Source: Ensifer sp. LCM 4579 (GTDB lineage: Bacteria; Pseudomonadota; Alphaproteobacteria; Rhizobiales; Rhizobiaceae). From it: a DNA stretch of 64,000 nt. The stretch lies in the NCBI RefSeq assembly GCF_001854885.1, contig NZ_MDDV01000035.1, positions 112,940-176,939 on the forward strand, written 5' to 3'. Shown piece after piece: positions 8,919 to 18,670 of the stretch. The position numbers and the translations under genes are program-made. The notes beneath the pieces are model-generated. The model did no database searches and was not told the origin of the DNA. It saw only the letters and a program-made list of their open reading frames with translations. Each line of letters starts with the position of its first letter. Positions within the stretch are counted from its first letter, which is position 1.

Positions 8919-9491
8919 TCAAAAATGCCGGAAACCGCTTTCCGTGAGCACGGCGTCCAGCGCCACGTCATGCGGTTCAGCTGGCACTGATGCCACTTCC
9001 TGGCAGTCGAATGCAATCCCGATCAGCCGCGGCGTGTGACCTTTGCTGCGCAAACGGTCGATCGCCCGGTCGTAGTAGCCGGCGCCGTAGCCGATCCGAT
9101 GGCCGGTCGCATCGAAAGCGGAAAGCGGCACCAGCATGATATCCGGATCGATTTCCGGCGCATCCGGACCCGGTCCGGTCGTGCCGAACCCGGTTTCGAC
9201 CACCGCGATACCATCGACGAGCTCACGGAAGACGATCGTCTTCTTGTCCAGGATGACCGGCAGGCAGAGCCTGGCGCCGCGGTCCCGCAGCCGCACCATC
9301 AACGGACGGATGTCGGCCTCCGAGCGGATCGGCCAGAACCCCGAGACCACATGGCCGGGGTCGAGCGCGATGACCTCGGCCGCGTGATCGGCCATGGCAA
9401 GGCTCGCCTCAATGCGAACCTCCGCCGGCATCGCGTCACGCATGGCGAGACGCTCATTCCTCAGCGCGGCCTTCAAGTCCTTTGGCGACAT
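8919..9491 (-). CDS. 5-formyltetrahydrofolate cyclo-ligase (FAU1/YgfA family)
   Basis: The 190-residue enzyme would convert 5-formyl-THF to 5,10-methenyl-THF with ATP, recycling a folate storage form. Seen motifs are the N-terminal LKAALRNERLAMRD (basic ATP-contact helix), SGFWPIRSEADIRPL, LVPLSAFDATGHRIGYGAGYYDR (the family signature) and a C-terminal segment ending LTESGFRHF. In many proteobacteria this gene follows zapA and the 6S RNA gene. Here those lie about 1.6 kb upstream on the same strand, separated by a divergent LysR-DUF1127 pair. Confidence 0.95.
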   Translation of the reverse strand: MSPKDLKAALRNERLAMRDAMPAEVRIEASLAMADHAAEVIALDPGHVVSGFWPIRSEADIRPLMVRLRDRGARLCLPVILDKKTIVFRELVDGIAVVETGFGTTGPGPDAPEIDPDIMLVPLSAFDATGHRIGYGAGYYDRAIDRLRSKGHTPRLIGIAFDCQEVASVPAEPHDVALDAVLTESGFRHF

Positions 9492-9825
9492 CGAGCGCCC
9501 CCTTCACGGCATATCCGATACTGCAACCGAGTAGCGCAAGCCGCCACCGGCTGGAACCATGTCGCCGTCGCTTTTGCAACATTTCGCGACAAAGCTCCAC
9601 CCTTCCCGTCTCGGCACGAGCCGGGGAGTTGCGGCCAGAGGATGTAGCGGCCGCCCCGGATGCGAAAAATTGGCGGTTCAAGCCGTTGCCGGGCAAAATT
9701 GGCACGGCGGTCGAAACCGGCATCCCGCTCGAACGCATCGAGGAGGCGCTTCAGGGCGTGATGCGGAGCTCAAGGCGTGCAATCTTGCGGAACGCGTGTG
9801 CCGCGACGTCCGGCCCAAGCTGATC
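9492..9825. other. Intergenic stretch with no convincing gene
   Basis: This 334-bp region lies between the cyclo-ligase and the DUF1127 gene, both on the minus strand. The longest plus-strand frame ends with a fairly protein-like stretch (about 9650-9820) but has no plausible start or ribosome site. A short stem (GTCGC...GCGAC, loop rich in A/T) sits about 80 bp before the cyclo-ligase. It should hold the cyclo-ligase promoter, but no clear -35/-10 pair was found. Confidence 0.4.
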
Positions 9826-10047
9826 TCATAGCATCCAGTAGGCCTGACGAAGCGGCTGCCGGACGCAGCCGCCCGCATGAAGCGCGTCCGCGATACCGGC
9901 GTCTGCAAAGAGGCGAGGGTCACCCCGTCGGAGAAGAAGAGCCCGTTCGGCCCGTATCGCAAGCCTGAGACGCCAACGCGAAAGCGCACCTTCGAGTGGT
10001 GGCGAACGGCGGACGTTGCGAAAAGCGGGGGCAACCAGGACACCCAT
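9826..10047 (-). CDS. Small DUF1127-like protein
   Basis: This 73-residue ORF starts at an ATG with an excellent ribosome site (AGAGGTGATCGCC before ATG). Its second half, LEGALSRWRLRLAIRAERALLLRRG followed by DPRLFADAGIADA, matches the DUF1127 pattern (an RW-rich arginine helix, then L-x-D-x-R-L-L-x-D-I/A-G-I). The domain is usually about 40 residues at one end of very small proteins. DUF1127 proteins are common in alphaproteobacteria; some are linked to RNA turnover, phosphate or motility phenotypes. It is divergent from the LysR gene with a 95-bp gap, so it is the likely target of that regulator. The match is somewhat divergent. Confidence 0.65.
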   Translation of the reverse strand: MGVLVAPAFRNVRRSPPLEGALSRWRLRLAIRAERALLLRRGDPRLFADAGIADALHAGGCVRQPLRQAYWML

Positions 10048-10142
10048 GGCGATCACCTCTGATGATTGCGGCGCCCTCATTTTCGACTGCGCATTGACAT
10101 GCGACAAACGAATTGCGAACATGCCTGTCATCAATTTTTCTA

Positions 10143-11063
10143 ATGGTAATCCGGGTGTCGATCCCCCTTGACAGCGAACTGCTCAGGACCTTTCTGGCGG
10201 TCGCCGAGGCCGGCAATCTCACACGGGCTGCCGATACGGTCCGGCGTACACAATCCGCCGTCAGCATGCAGGTCAAGAGGCTGGAGGAACTGATCGGCTT
10301 GCCGCTGTTCGAGCGTCATTCCCGCGGCGTGGTGCTGACGGCGCATGGCCGGCGCCTCGTCGACAACGCACGGCGCATTGTTTCCCTTCTCGACGACACG
10401 GCGGCGGCGATGCGGCAGCCGGCCCTCGGAGGCTCGGTCCGGATCGGGATCTCGGAGGAATATATCAACTCCACGCTGCCGAGGGCGCTCGGCGCCTTTG
10501 CGGCCATCCATCCCGACGTCGAAATAACCGTACACCAGGGAACTTCTATGTCCAATCTGGCGGCGCTCGAAGCCGGCGAGATCGACATTGCCGTCGTATT
10601 CGAACCGGGCGGTAGAAGCCGAAACGAAGTGCTCATGATCGATCCGACGGTCTGGGTGACCTCCGACCGGCACGCAACCCATGAACGCCAACCACTGCCG
10701 ATCGCCACCTATACTTATATCGAAGGCGGGTGGTGCGACGATCTTGCCATGCGGAACCTGAAGCAGCGCGGAATAGAGAGCCGCATTGCCTTCGTAAGCC
10801 GCACGACCAGCGGCCTGATTGCGGCCGTGCTTTCGGGACTGGCTGTAGCGCCGCTGTCGCGCAGCGTCATTCCGCCCGCTTGCCGCGAACTCACCGAGAC
10901 TGACGGCTTCGGCATCATCGACCTGTCCAAGGTCGTGCTCCGGACAAGGACGGACAAACGATCGCAAGCGGTCGATGCGATGGCAGACGCCATTCGCCGC
11001 GCCTTTCGGGGACGGAACGAAGCCGAAAGAGAAGGCGTGCGATCCACGACGACCGATGGATAG
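10143..11063 (+). CDS. LysR family transcriptional regulator
   Basis: The protein (about 306 residues) has the LysR winged helix at its N-terminus (LDSELLRTFLAVAEAGNLTRAAD..RRTQSAVSMQVKRLEE) and a substrate-binding domain with the usual GSVRIGISEEY, LGAFAAIHPDVEITVHQG and EAGEIDIAVVF stretches. The start is uncertain: ATG 10143 and GTG 10155 both lack a strong ribosome site, and homologues usually begin at the SIPLDSELL region. It is divergent from the DUF1127-like gene. Its stop lies 3 bp from the end of the 6S RNA candidate, transcribed towards it. Inducer unknown. Confidence 0.9.
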   Translation: MVIRVSIPLDSELLRTFLAVAEAGNLTRAADTVRRTQSAVSMQVKRLEELIGLPLFERHSRGVVLTAHGRRLVDNARRIVSLLDDTAAAMRQPALGGSVRIGISEEYINSTLPRALGAFAAIHPDVEITVHQGTSMSNLAALEAGEIDIAVVFEPGGRSRNEVLMIDPTVWVTSDRHATHERQPLPIATYTYIEGGWCDDLAMRNLKQRGIESRIAFVSRTTSGLIAAVLSGLAVAPLSRSVIPPACRELTETDGFGIIDLSKVVLRTRTDKRSQAVDAMADAIRRAFRGRNEAEREGVRSTTTDG

Positions 11064-11065
11064 TT

Positions 11066-11196
11066 TACGATCCCGGGCGCCTACTAGGTAGGTGGGCGCC
11101 GTATATCCGGACCCACGAGTCCGGCCAGGGACAGCTCCCTTGAGATCGTGTATGGCCCCGGGGATTGTGGTTCCTGTCGGGAAGCGCAGACCGCGC
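11066..11196 (-). ncRNA. ssrS: Candidate 6S RNA (ssrS)
   Basis: Position: directly downstream of zapA on the same strand, in the order zapA - RNA - 5-formyl-THF cyclo-ligase that is conserved for 6S in proteobacteria. A promoter (CTGGCG-N17-CTATAT, 11202-11230) would start an RNA near 11196. The sequence is dense in structure: CCGGAC/GTCCGG hairpin (11107-11124), AGGGA/TCCCT terminal loop (11127-11140), GGCCA/TGGCC around it, a possible GGAACCAC with GTGGGTCC pairing that competes with the first hairpin, and a closing TCCCG/CGGGA stem. A rod with a competing hairpin is what 6S shows. No convincing ORF covers the segment. I could not compare it with a covariance model. Confidence 0.55.
11076..11100 (-). 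terminator. Hairpin at the 3' end of the 6S RNA candidate
   Basis: GGCGC(C) arms enclose CTAC/GTAG arms with a 3-base loop. There is no U-tract, so this may be a structural or processing element of the RNA rather than a true terminator. It also lies just past the convergent LysR stop. Confidence 0.35.
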
Positions 11197-11201
11197 GCAA
11201 G

Positions 11202-11230
11202 ATATAGAACGTCTTCGGCGCTTTCGCCAG
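11202..11230 (-). promoter_or_regulatory. Promoter for the 6S RNA candidate
   Basis: The -10 hexamer CTATAT is a perfect rhizobial consensus; 17 bp upstream lies CTGGCG as a weaker -35. Transcription would begin inside the zapA-LysR gap, giving a stand-alone RNA. Confidence 0.5.
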
Positions 11231-11306
11231 AGCGGGATTTGCGAATGCGGCTGAATTTGATCCGGAAGCCGAGCTTCCGCACGTCGACGCGCCGGCGCGC
11301 CTCGTA

Positions 11307-11681
11307 TCAGTTCGCGGGCGTCGGGCGGCCGTTGAGCCTGGCCACGACGGCGTGGATCTGCGCCGTCACCTCCCCGAGCGCCGCCGCGACCGCTTCCTCG
11401 CTGCGCATCTGGTCGGAAACTTGCGTCTCGCGGCTCGTCTTGAGGCTCTCGACCTCGGCCTCGAGCGTCTTCAGCCGCCGGTCGACCTCGCTCAGTTCGT
11501 CCATCACCATAATGCCCGCCATGACGGTCAGCCTGAGATCGCCGATCTCGCCGAACTGCCCCCGGAGATGACCGACATATTGGTCGAACCTGGCGGCGAG
11601 TTCGCTCAGATGGTCCTCCTGTCCCTCCTCGCAGGCCATTCGGTAAGCCTTGCCGTCGATCGTCACCGTCACCTGTGCCAT
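11307..11681 (-). CDS. zapA: Cell division protein ZapA
   Basis: The 124-residue product starts MAQVTVTIDGKAYRMACEEG, the ZapA dimerization head, followed by HLSELAARFDQYVGHL and LTVMAGIMVMDELSEVDRRL leading into a coiled coil (about residues 60-95). ZapA crosslinks FtsZ protofilaments at the division ring. Its downstream neighbour is the 6S RNA candidate, the classical linkage. It lies 12 bp after a DUF4164 coiled-coil gene, so the two form an operon and may act together at the septum. Confidence 0.93.
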   Translation of the reverse strand: MAQVTVTIDGKAYRMACEEGQEDHLSELAARFDQYVGHLRGQFGEIGDLRLTVMAGIMVMDELSEVDRRLKTLEAEVESLKTSRETQVSDQMRSEEAVAAALGEVTAQIHAVVARLNGRPTPAN

Positions 11682-11693
11682 GCTTCAAGAACC

Positions 11694-11963
11694 TCAGCGA
11701 TCCAGCACTGCCCGAATGGTCTCCATTGCCGTGACCAGCCGGCGGGAAACCTCACGATTGACTTCTTCCAGGCGGTTGGCCCGGAATTGCGACTGGTCGA
11801 GCTCCTGCGCCAGACGCGACCGGTCCGTATTGACCCGCCGCACTTCGTCCTCGAACTCGCCCACGTCCCTTTCCTTGTCAAAACGGCCGTCCAGCGCGAT
11901 CTCAAGAGATTGGACTGCGTTCTGCAACTCCTCGATCGCTGCCTTGACCGTCTTTGCCGGCAT
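11694..11963 (-). CDS. DUF4164 family coiled-coil protein
   Basis: The 89-residue product is almost wholly heptad-like (AIEELQNAVQSLEIAL, then RVNTDRSRLAQELDQSQFRA, NRLEEVNREVSRRL) and matches DUF4164, a rhizobial family. No signal peptide or membrane helix. It directly precedes zapA. ZapB in enterobacteria is also a small coiled coil that binds ZapA, so a similar partnership is a reasonable guess, without direct evidence here. Confidence 0.8.
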   Translation of the reverse strand: MPAKTVKAAIEELQNAVQSLEIALDGRFDKERDVGEFEDEVRRVNTDRSRLAQELDQSQFRANRLEEVNREVSRRLVTAMETIRAVLDR

Positions 11964-12285
11964 CCTTCCGAAACCTCACGAGCGCGGAATGGGAGACCGT
12001 GGACCGCCTCCTCATACCTTGAACCAGGTGGCAGAGCTCCATATGTCCGTCGGAACATGATCGGCAAACAGCCCTGCGCTCCGAATCGCCGGGGCAACCG
12101 ACCGCATCGGAACATCCTTTTTAAACCCATTCCCCAACTCTCAACAATGCCGGGCGGAGCAATTGCTCGAGGCAAGCTGTGGATGGCCGAATCCGACCTG
12201 CAAAGGCGCCTCCCGAGACCGCATCGCCACGCGCGGAATGGGGCGCAAAAGTTCGCCGCCATCCGGTCGCGGAAGGCCTGAATTT
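11964..12285. other. Divergent intergenic region upstream of tkt, no gene found
   Basis: These 322 bp separate the DUF4164-zapA operon (minus) from tkt (plus). Long overlapping frames on both strands lack ribosome sites and domain-like content. The zapA operon promoter should lie here, but I see no good match. Confidence 0.4.
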
Positions 12286-12313
12286 GTTGACTCGCGCAGC
12301 GCACCTGCTATGT
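12286..12313 (+). promoter_or_regulatory. Predicted promoter of tkt
   Basis: GTTGAC (12286-12291) and CTATGT (12308-12313) are spaced 16 bp, each one mismatch from CTTGAC and CTATAT, 72 bp before the tkt ATG. Confidence 0.5.
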
Positions 12314-12385
12314 GTCGGGCCGCTTCTCATACGGTCTTTGGAGGATTAGAGGCCGTCCCTGACCACCGAACCAAACGGAACAGTC

Positions 12386-14368
12386 ATGATCTCTCGCGAA
12401 AAACACGACCGGATGGCGAATGCAATCCGTTTCCTCTCCATGGACGCCGTCGAGAAGGCAAATTCCGGCCACCCCGGCCTTCCCATGGGTGCTGCCGACA
12501 TAGCAACGGTTCTCTTCACCCGCTATCTGAGCTTCGACCCGAAGCAGCCGAATTGGCCCAATCGTGATCGCTTCGTTCTGTCGGCCGGTCACGGTTCGAT
12601 GCTGCTCTATTCGCTGCTCTATCTGACCGGCTACGAAGACATCACCATCGACGAAATCAAGAATTTCCGCCAGCTCGGGTCGCGAACCGCCGGCCATCCG
12701 GAATATGGCCACGCGGCCGGCATCGAGACGACGACCGGCCCGCTCGGCCAGGGACTCGCCAATTCCGTCGGCATGGCGATCGCCGAACGGAAGCTGCGCG
12801 AGGAATTCGGAGCCGAGCTGATGGAGCACTACACCTACGTGCTCGCCGGCGACGGCTGCCTGATGGAAGGCATCAGCCAGGAGGCGATCGCGCTAGCCGG
12901 TCATTTGAAGCTCAACAAGCTGATCGTCTTCTGGGACGACAACAACATTTCGATCGACGGCCCGATCTCGATCGCCGACTCGACCGACCAGCATGCCCGA
13001 TTCCGCGCCTGCAACTGGCACACGATCGCCGTCGACGGCCATGATCCGGATGCGATCGCCGCCGCGATCGAGGAGGCTCAGCGTTCCGACAAGCCGACGA
13101 TGATCGCCTGCAAGACCGTTATCGGCTTCGGCGCTCCGAACAAGGCCGGCACGCACAAGGTGCACGGCTCGCCGCTTGGCGCCGAGGAGATCGCCGCGAC
13201 CCGGCATGCGCTCGGCTGGGAAGCCGAAGCCTTCAGCGTTCCCTCCGACGTGCTCGACGCGTGGCGCCTCGCGGGGCTCCGCGCGACCAAGGCGCGCAGG
13301 GAGTGGGAGGAACGGCTCGAAACCGCCGAGACCGAGAAGAAGGCGCAGTTCATCCGCCGCTTCGCCGGCGACCTCGAAGGCAGCCTCGCGCCTGCGATCA
13401 GCACCTATAAGCAGAAACTTGCGGAAACCAAGCCGTCTCCGGCCACCCGCAAAGCCTCCGAGGATGCGCTCGAAGTCATCAACGGCGTGCTGGCCGAAAC
13501 GATCGGCGGCTCGGCCGACCTGACTGGCTCCAACAACACCAAGACGAGCCAGACCCACTCGATCACGCCGGACAGTTTCGCCGGCCGCTACATCCACTAC
13601 GGCGTGCGCGAGCACGGCATGGCCGCCGCCATGAACGGCATCGCGCTGCACGGCGGCCTCATCCCCTATTCCGGCGGCTTCCTGATCTTCTCCGACTATT
13701 GCCGCCCATCCATCCGCCTCGCCGCACTGATGGGCATCCGCGTCATCCATGTGCTGACGCATGACTCCATCGGCCTGGGCGAAGACGGACCGACGCATCA
13801 GCCCGTCGAGCACCTCGCCTCGCTACGCGCGATCCCGAACCTCCTGGTGTTCCGCCCTGCCGATGCAACGGAGACCGCCGAATGCTGGCAGCTCGCCCTC
13901 GAAAGCCGCGCGCGCCCTTCGGCGATCGCACTGACGCGCCAGAACCTGATGGCGGTGCGCACGGAATACGAAGAGGAAAATCTCTGTGCCCGCGGCGCCT
14001 ATGACCTCATCACCGCCAGCGATGCAAAAGTGACGATCTTCGCCACCGGTTCGGAAGTCGAGATCGCGGTGAAGGCATGTCAGACGCTGACGACCAAGGG
14101 CATTGCGACGCGCGTCGTTTCCGTTCCCTGCGTCGAGCTCTTTGCCGAACAGAGCGAGGATTATCAGCAAGCGATCATCGGCAATTCGCCGGTCAAGATC
14201 GCGGTCGAAGCCGGTGTGCGCCAGGGCTGGGATCATCTCATCGGCAGCGACGGCACCTTCATCGGCATGTCGAGCTTCGGCGCTTCCGGCCCCTACAAGG
14301 ACCTCTACAAGCATTTCGGCATCACGCCGGAGGCGGTGGTCGCTGCCGCCGAAGCCAAATTGTCCTGA
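12386..14368 (+). CDS. tkt: Transketolase
   Basis: The 660-residue enzyme transfers two-carbon ketol units in the pentose-phosphate cycle using thiamine diphosphate. Visible are the N-terminal [21 protein letters not shown] and [18 protein letters not shown], the ThDP/Mg motif [13 protein letters not shown]...D-NN-I (about residues 155-187), the pyrimidine domain ([32 protein letters not shown]) and the C-terminal domain ([13 protein letters not shown]). It leads a cluster of carbon-metabolism genes: tkt, gap, a small gene, pgk, fbaB, all on one strand. A G/C hairpin without a U-tract at 14378-14396 follows the stop, so readthrough into gap is possible. Confidence 0.97.
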   Translation: MISREKHDRMANAIRFLSMDAVEKANSGHPGLPMGAADIATVLFTRYLSFDPKQPNWPNRDRFVLSAGHGSMLLYSLLYLTGYEDITIDEIKNFRQLGSRTAGHPEYGHAAGIETTTGPLGQGLANSVGMAIAERKLREEFGAELMEHYTYVLAGDGCLMEGISQEAIALAGHLKLNKLIVFWDDNNISIDGPISIADSTDQHARFRACNWHTIAVDGHDPDAIAAAIEEAQRSDKPTMIACKTVIGFGAPNKAGTHKVHGSPLGAEEIAATRHALGWEAEAFSVPSDVLDAWRLAGLRATKARREWEERLETAETEKKAQFIRRFAGDLEGSLAPAISTYKQKLAETKPSPATRKASEDALEVINGVLAETIGGSADLTGSNNTKTSQTHSITPDSFAGRYIHYGVREHGMAAAMNGIALHGGLIPYSGGFLIFSDYCRPSIRLAALMGIRVIHVLTHDSIGLGEDGPTHQPVEHLASLRAIPNLLVFRPADATETAECWQLALESRARPSAIALTRQNLMAVRTEYEEENLCARGAYDLITASDAKVTIFATGSEVEIAVKACQTLTTKGIATRVVSVPCVELFAEQSEDYQQAIIGNSPVKIAVEAGVRQGWDHLIGSDGTFIGMSSFGASGPYKDLYKHFGITPEAVVAAAEAKLS

Positions 14369-14437
14369 TCAAGCCATGGGCGCGCTCACGGCGCCCTCTA
14401 TATGTTGCAACTTCATTCTGACAGGGAGAGACCCGAC

Positions 14438-15448
14438 ATGACAGTGAAAGTCGCCATCAATGGTTTCGGCCGCATCGGCCGCAACGTGCTTCGCGCCATC
14501 GTCGAATCCGGCCGCACGGACATCGAAGTCGTCGCCATCAACGACCTCGGCCCGGTCGAGACCAACGCCCACCTCCTGCGCTTCGACTCGATCCACGGCC
14601 GGTTCCCGGCCGATGTGAAGGTCGAAGGCGACGCGATCGTCATCAACAACGGCAAACCGATCAAGGTAACGGCCGTCCGCAACCCGGCCGAACTGCCGCA
14701 CAAGGAACTCGGCGTCGACATCGCGATGGAGTGCACCGGCATCTTCACCGCCCGCGACAAGGCTGCCGCCCATCTGGAAGCCGGCGCCAAGCGCGTCATT
14801 GTTTCGGCACCGGCCGACGGCGCCGACCTCACCGTCGTCTACGGCGTCAACCATGACAAGCTGACGAAGGATCATCTCGTTATCTCCAACGCATCCTGCA
14901 CGACCAACTGCTTGGCACCGGTCGCCAAGGTGCTGAACGACGCCATCGGCATAGATCACGGCATGATGACGACGATCCACTCCTATACGAACGACCAGCC
15001 GTCGCTCGACCAGATGCACAAGGATCTCTACCGCGCCCGTGCAGCGGCGCTGTCGATGATCCCGACCTCGACCGGTGCTGCCAAGGCCGTCGGCCTGGTG
15101 CTGCCGGAGCTCAAGGGCAAGCTCGACGGCTTCGCCATGCGCGTACCGACCCCGAACGTCTCGGTCGTCGACCTGAAGTTCGTCGCCAAGCGCGAGACGA
15201 CGAAGGAAGAGGTCAATGCTGCGATCAAGGCCGCGGCCGAAGGTCCGCTCAAGGGCGTTCTCGGCTATACGCTCGCCCCGAACGTCTCGGTCGACTTCAA
15301 CCACGACCCGCATTCCTCGGTCTTCCACATGGACCAGACCAAGGTCATGGAAGGCAAGTTCGTGTCGATCCTGACCTGGTACGACAACGAATGGGGCTTC
15401 TCCAACCGCATGTCGGACACGGCAGTCGCTCTCGGCAAGCTCCTGTAA
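14438..15448 (+). CDS. gap: Glyceraldehyde-3-phosphate dehydrogenase, type I
   Basis: The 336-residue product starts [20 protein letters not shown] (NAD fold) and has the active-site segment [12 protein letters not shown] with the catalytic cysteine near residue 155, plus [12 protein letters not shown] and the C-terminal [12 protein letters not shown]. It interconverts glyceraldehyde-3-P and 1,3-bisphosphoglycerate. The ATG at 14438 follows CAGGGAGAGACCCGAC; upstream in-frame codons extend past the family's usual start. A CTATAT sequence 35 bp before the ATG could be a -10 box with a poor -35. The next gene starts 5 bp after the stop. Confidence 0.97.
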   Translation: MTVKVAINGFGRIGRNVLRAIVESGRTDIEVVAINDLGPVETNAHLLRFDSIHGRFPADVKVEGDAIVINNGKPIKVTAVRNPAELPHKELGVDIAMECTGIFTARDKAAAHLEAGAKRVIVSAPADGADLTVVYGVNHDKLTKDHLVISNASCTTNCLAPVAKVLNDAIGIDHGMMTTIHSYTNDQPSLDQMHKDLYRARAAALSMIPTSTGAAKAVGLVLPELKGKLDGFAMRVPTPNVSVVDLKFVAKRETTKEEVNAAIKAAAEGPLKGVLGYTLAPNVSVDFNHDPHSSVFHMDQTKVMEGKFVSILTWYDNEWGFSNRMSDTAVALGKLL

Positions 15449-15453
15449 GTTCG

Positions 15454-16043
15454 ATGTTCCGGGCCCTTTCCTCAACGACGGTACGCTGGCGTCCGCTCGA
15501 AGGGGAGGGGCTCGAACATCTGACACTCAGAGCTTTGAATGCATCTTTCGGCGCGGCAATCCGCGCCGAAAGCGTCGTTATCGGCGAGCGCGATGGCGTG
15601 GCTTATGGGGTGCGCTATCGGATCGACTGCGATGCCGGCTGGCGCGTGACCGCATTGACGGTCGAGACGATGGACGGGCGCAGCCTGCACCTGCTGTGCG
15701 ACGGCAGCGGCCATTGGCGAACGGCCGAAGGTGCCGCCCTCCCCCACCTTGACGGCTGCATCGACGTCGACCTTGCCGGCACGCCCTTCACCAACACCCT
15801 GCCGATCCGTCGGTTGGGGCTCGCCTGCCGGTCCGGCACGGTGACGCTCAGGATGCTCTATGTGCCCTTCGACACGTTCGAGCCGACCGTCGACGGGCAG
15901 CGCTATACCTGCATCAAAGATGGCAAGCTCTATCGCTACGAGGCGGACGATTTGAGCTTCACCGCCGATCTGTCGGTCGACGAGGACGGCCTCGTTATCG
16001 ACTATCCCACTCTTTTCGGAAGACTATCACCGGAGACCACCTG

Positions 16044-16044
<1 letters not shown>
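15454..16044 (+). CDS. Putative glycolipid-binding family protein (DUF1089/PF06475-like)
   Basis: A 196-residue soluble protein with repeated beta-strand pairs, for example [46 protein letters not shown] and [21 protein letters not shown]. That arrangement fits the putative glycolipid-binding family, whose biochemical role is not established. It lies 5 bp after gap and its TGA overlaps the pgk ATG (TGATG), so it is translationally coupled inside a glycolytic operon. The ribosome site of its own ATG is weak, which suggests reinitiation after gap. The family call is moderate; function unknown. Confidence 0.7.
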
Positions 16045-17243
<1,199 letters not shown>

Positions 17244-17306
17244 CAGCAGCCGTTCCGACCTGGGCACGAGGCTCGGGTCGGAACAGGAAAATAATTCCAA
17301 TATTTC

Positions 17307-17333
17307 AAACGATTAAAATTGTTTAAATCGTTT
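17307..17333. promoter_or_regulatory. AT-rich inverted repeat upstream of fbaB, candidate operator
   Basis: AAACGATT (17307-17314) and AATCGTTT (17326-17333) are perfect inverted 8-bp arms with an 11-bp AT-rich spacer, in an otherwise GC-rich genome, 143 bp before the fbaB start. Spacing suits a dimeric regulator. Role is inference. Confidence 0.45.
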
Positions 17334-17476
17334 TAGCCCGTTTTACTGCCATTTTCCCGCACAGTATCTTCTGTTAACGCGCCGTCGCTCGGCAGCGCGG
17401 AACCGTCTTTGCGCCGAGCCGAACGTGTTTCATTCGCTGCTTCGCCAATGATCGGCGCTGTGTGTAGGAGAAGAAG

Positions 17477-18502
17477 ATGAGCGAAAGACTGGAAGATATT
17501 GCGGTTGCCATGGTTGCCGACGGCCGCGGCCTGCTTGCAGCCGACGAGTCGACCGGGACGATCAAGAAGCGCTTCGACGGCATTGGACTGGAATCCACCG
17601 AATCCTCGCGCCGCGACTATCGCGAAATGCTGCTGCGATCCGACGAGGCGATGCGCAACTATATCTCAGGCGTCATCCTCTATGAGGAGACCCTGTTCCA
17701 GAAAGCGGCCGATGGCACGCCGCTCGTCGAGGTCATCAAGAACGCGGGCTCGATCCCTGGCATCAAGGTCGATACGGGCGCCAAGCCGATGCCCTATTTC
17801 CCCGGCGAAACGATCACCGAAGGCCTGGATGGTCTCGCCGGCCGGCTTGCCAAATACCATGAAGCCGGTGCCCGTTTCGCGAAGTGGCGCGGCGTCATCG
17901 CCATTTCCGAGGCGCTTCCGAGCTGGGGTGCGGTCAAGGCCAATGCGCACGCCCTCGCCCGCTACGCCGCGCTTTGCCAGGAAGCCGGGATCGTGCCGAT
18001 CGTCGAGCCGGAAGTGCTGATGGACGGCGCTCCCGGCGATCACGCGATCGAGCGCTCAGAAGAAGTAACGGAATGGGTACTTCGCACCGTCTTCGAGGAA
18101 CTCGGCGAAGCACGGGTCAAGCTCGAGGGCATGATCCTGAAGCCGAGCATGGTGATCGACGGCAAAAAGGCGCGCAAGGCCTCGGTCGAGGACGTCGCCG
18201 AACGCACGATCAAGGTGCTGAAGCGCACGGTGCCCGCCGCGGTCCCTGGGATCGCCTTCCTCTCCGGCGGCCAGTCGACGGAAGAGGCAACCGCCCATCT
18301 CTGCGCCATGAACACCGCGCACGACCTGCCTTGGAAACTCACCTTCTCCTACGGCCGAGCCCTGCAACAGGAGGCGCTCAAAGCCTGGAGCGGCAAGGCG
18401 GAAAACGTCGCCGCCGGTCAGCGCGCCTTCACCCATCGCGCCAAGATGTGCAGCCTCGCCGCCAAGGGCAGTTGGAAGAAGGATCTCGAACAAGCCGCTT
18501 GA
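17477..18502 (+). CDS. fbaB: Fructose-bisphosphate aldolase, class I
   Basis: The 341-residue product is a Schiff-base (metal-free) aldolase of the eukaryote-like class I type: GRGLLAADESTGTIKKRF near residue 18, YRE.LL...YISGVILYEETLFQ, GIKVDTGAKPMPYFPGE, KWRGVIAISEALPS, VPIVEPEVLMDG, and the active-site LEGMILKPSMVI, with FLSGGQSTEEATAHL later. It splits fructose-1,6-bisphosphate or makes it in gluconeogenesis. The ATG follows TAGGAGAAGAAG. It has its own upstream region with an inverted repeat, and a terminator hairpin follows. Confidence 0.96.
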   Translation: MSERLEDIAVAMVADGRGLLAADESTGTIKKRFDGIGLESTESSRRDYREMLLRSDEAMRNYISGVILYEETLFQKAADGTPLVEVIKNAGSIPGIKVDTGAKPMPYFPGETITEGLDGLAGRLAKYHEAGARFAKWRGVIAISEALPSWGAVKANAHALARYAALCQEAGIVPIVEPEVLMDGAPGDHAIERSEEVTEWVLRTVFEELGEARVKLEGMILKPSMVIDGKKARKASVEDVAERTIKVLKRTVPAAVPGIAFLSGGQSTEEATAHLCAMNTAHDLPWKLTFSYGRALQQEALKAWSGKAENVAAGQRAFTHRAKMCSLAAKGSWKKDLEQAA

Positions 18503-18536
18503 GCGGCACCAGTTTAAAGGGGAGAGAGGAGCAGCT

Positions 18537-18563
18537 CGGCGACAGCGATGTCGCCGGCTTTTT
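18537..18563 (+). terminator. Rho-independent terminator after fbaB
   Basis: CGGCGAC and GTCGCCG pair over 7 bp around an AGCGAT loop, followed after GC by a run of five T. It lies 35 bp past the fbaB stop. Confidence 0.75.
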
Positions 18564-18670
18564 CGTGCGCAAAGCGGGCTCACGGAATTGTCCGGGTGAC
18601 AACTCCGCTGTTTCGACGGGCGCGGCCGGGATCTACATCTTGATCATCGCCGATTGAATCCAGGGCCTCC

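Noticed and set aside
9482-9823. Plus-strand 113-codon ORF with a protein-like end.
   Set aside because: No ribosome site, start lies antisense to the cyclo-ligase start, and I recognise no domain.
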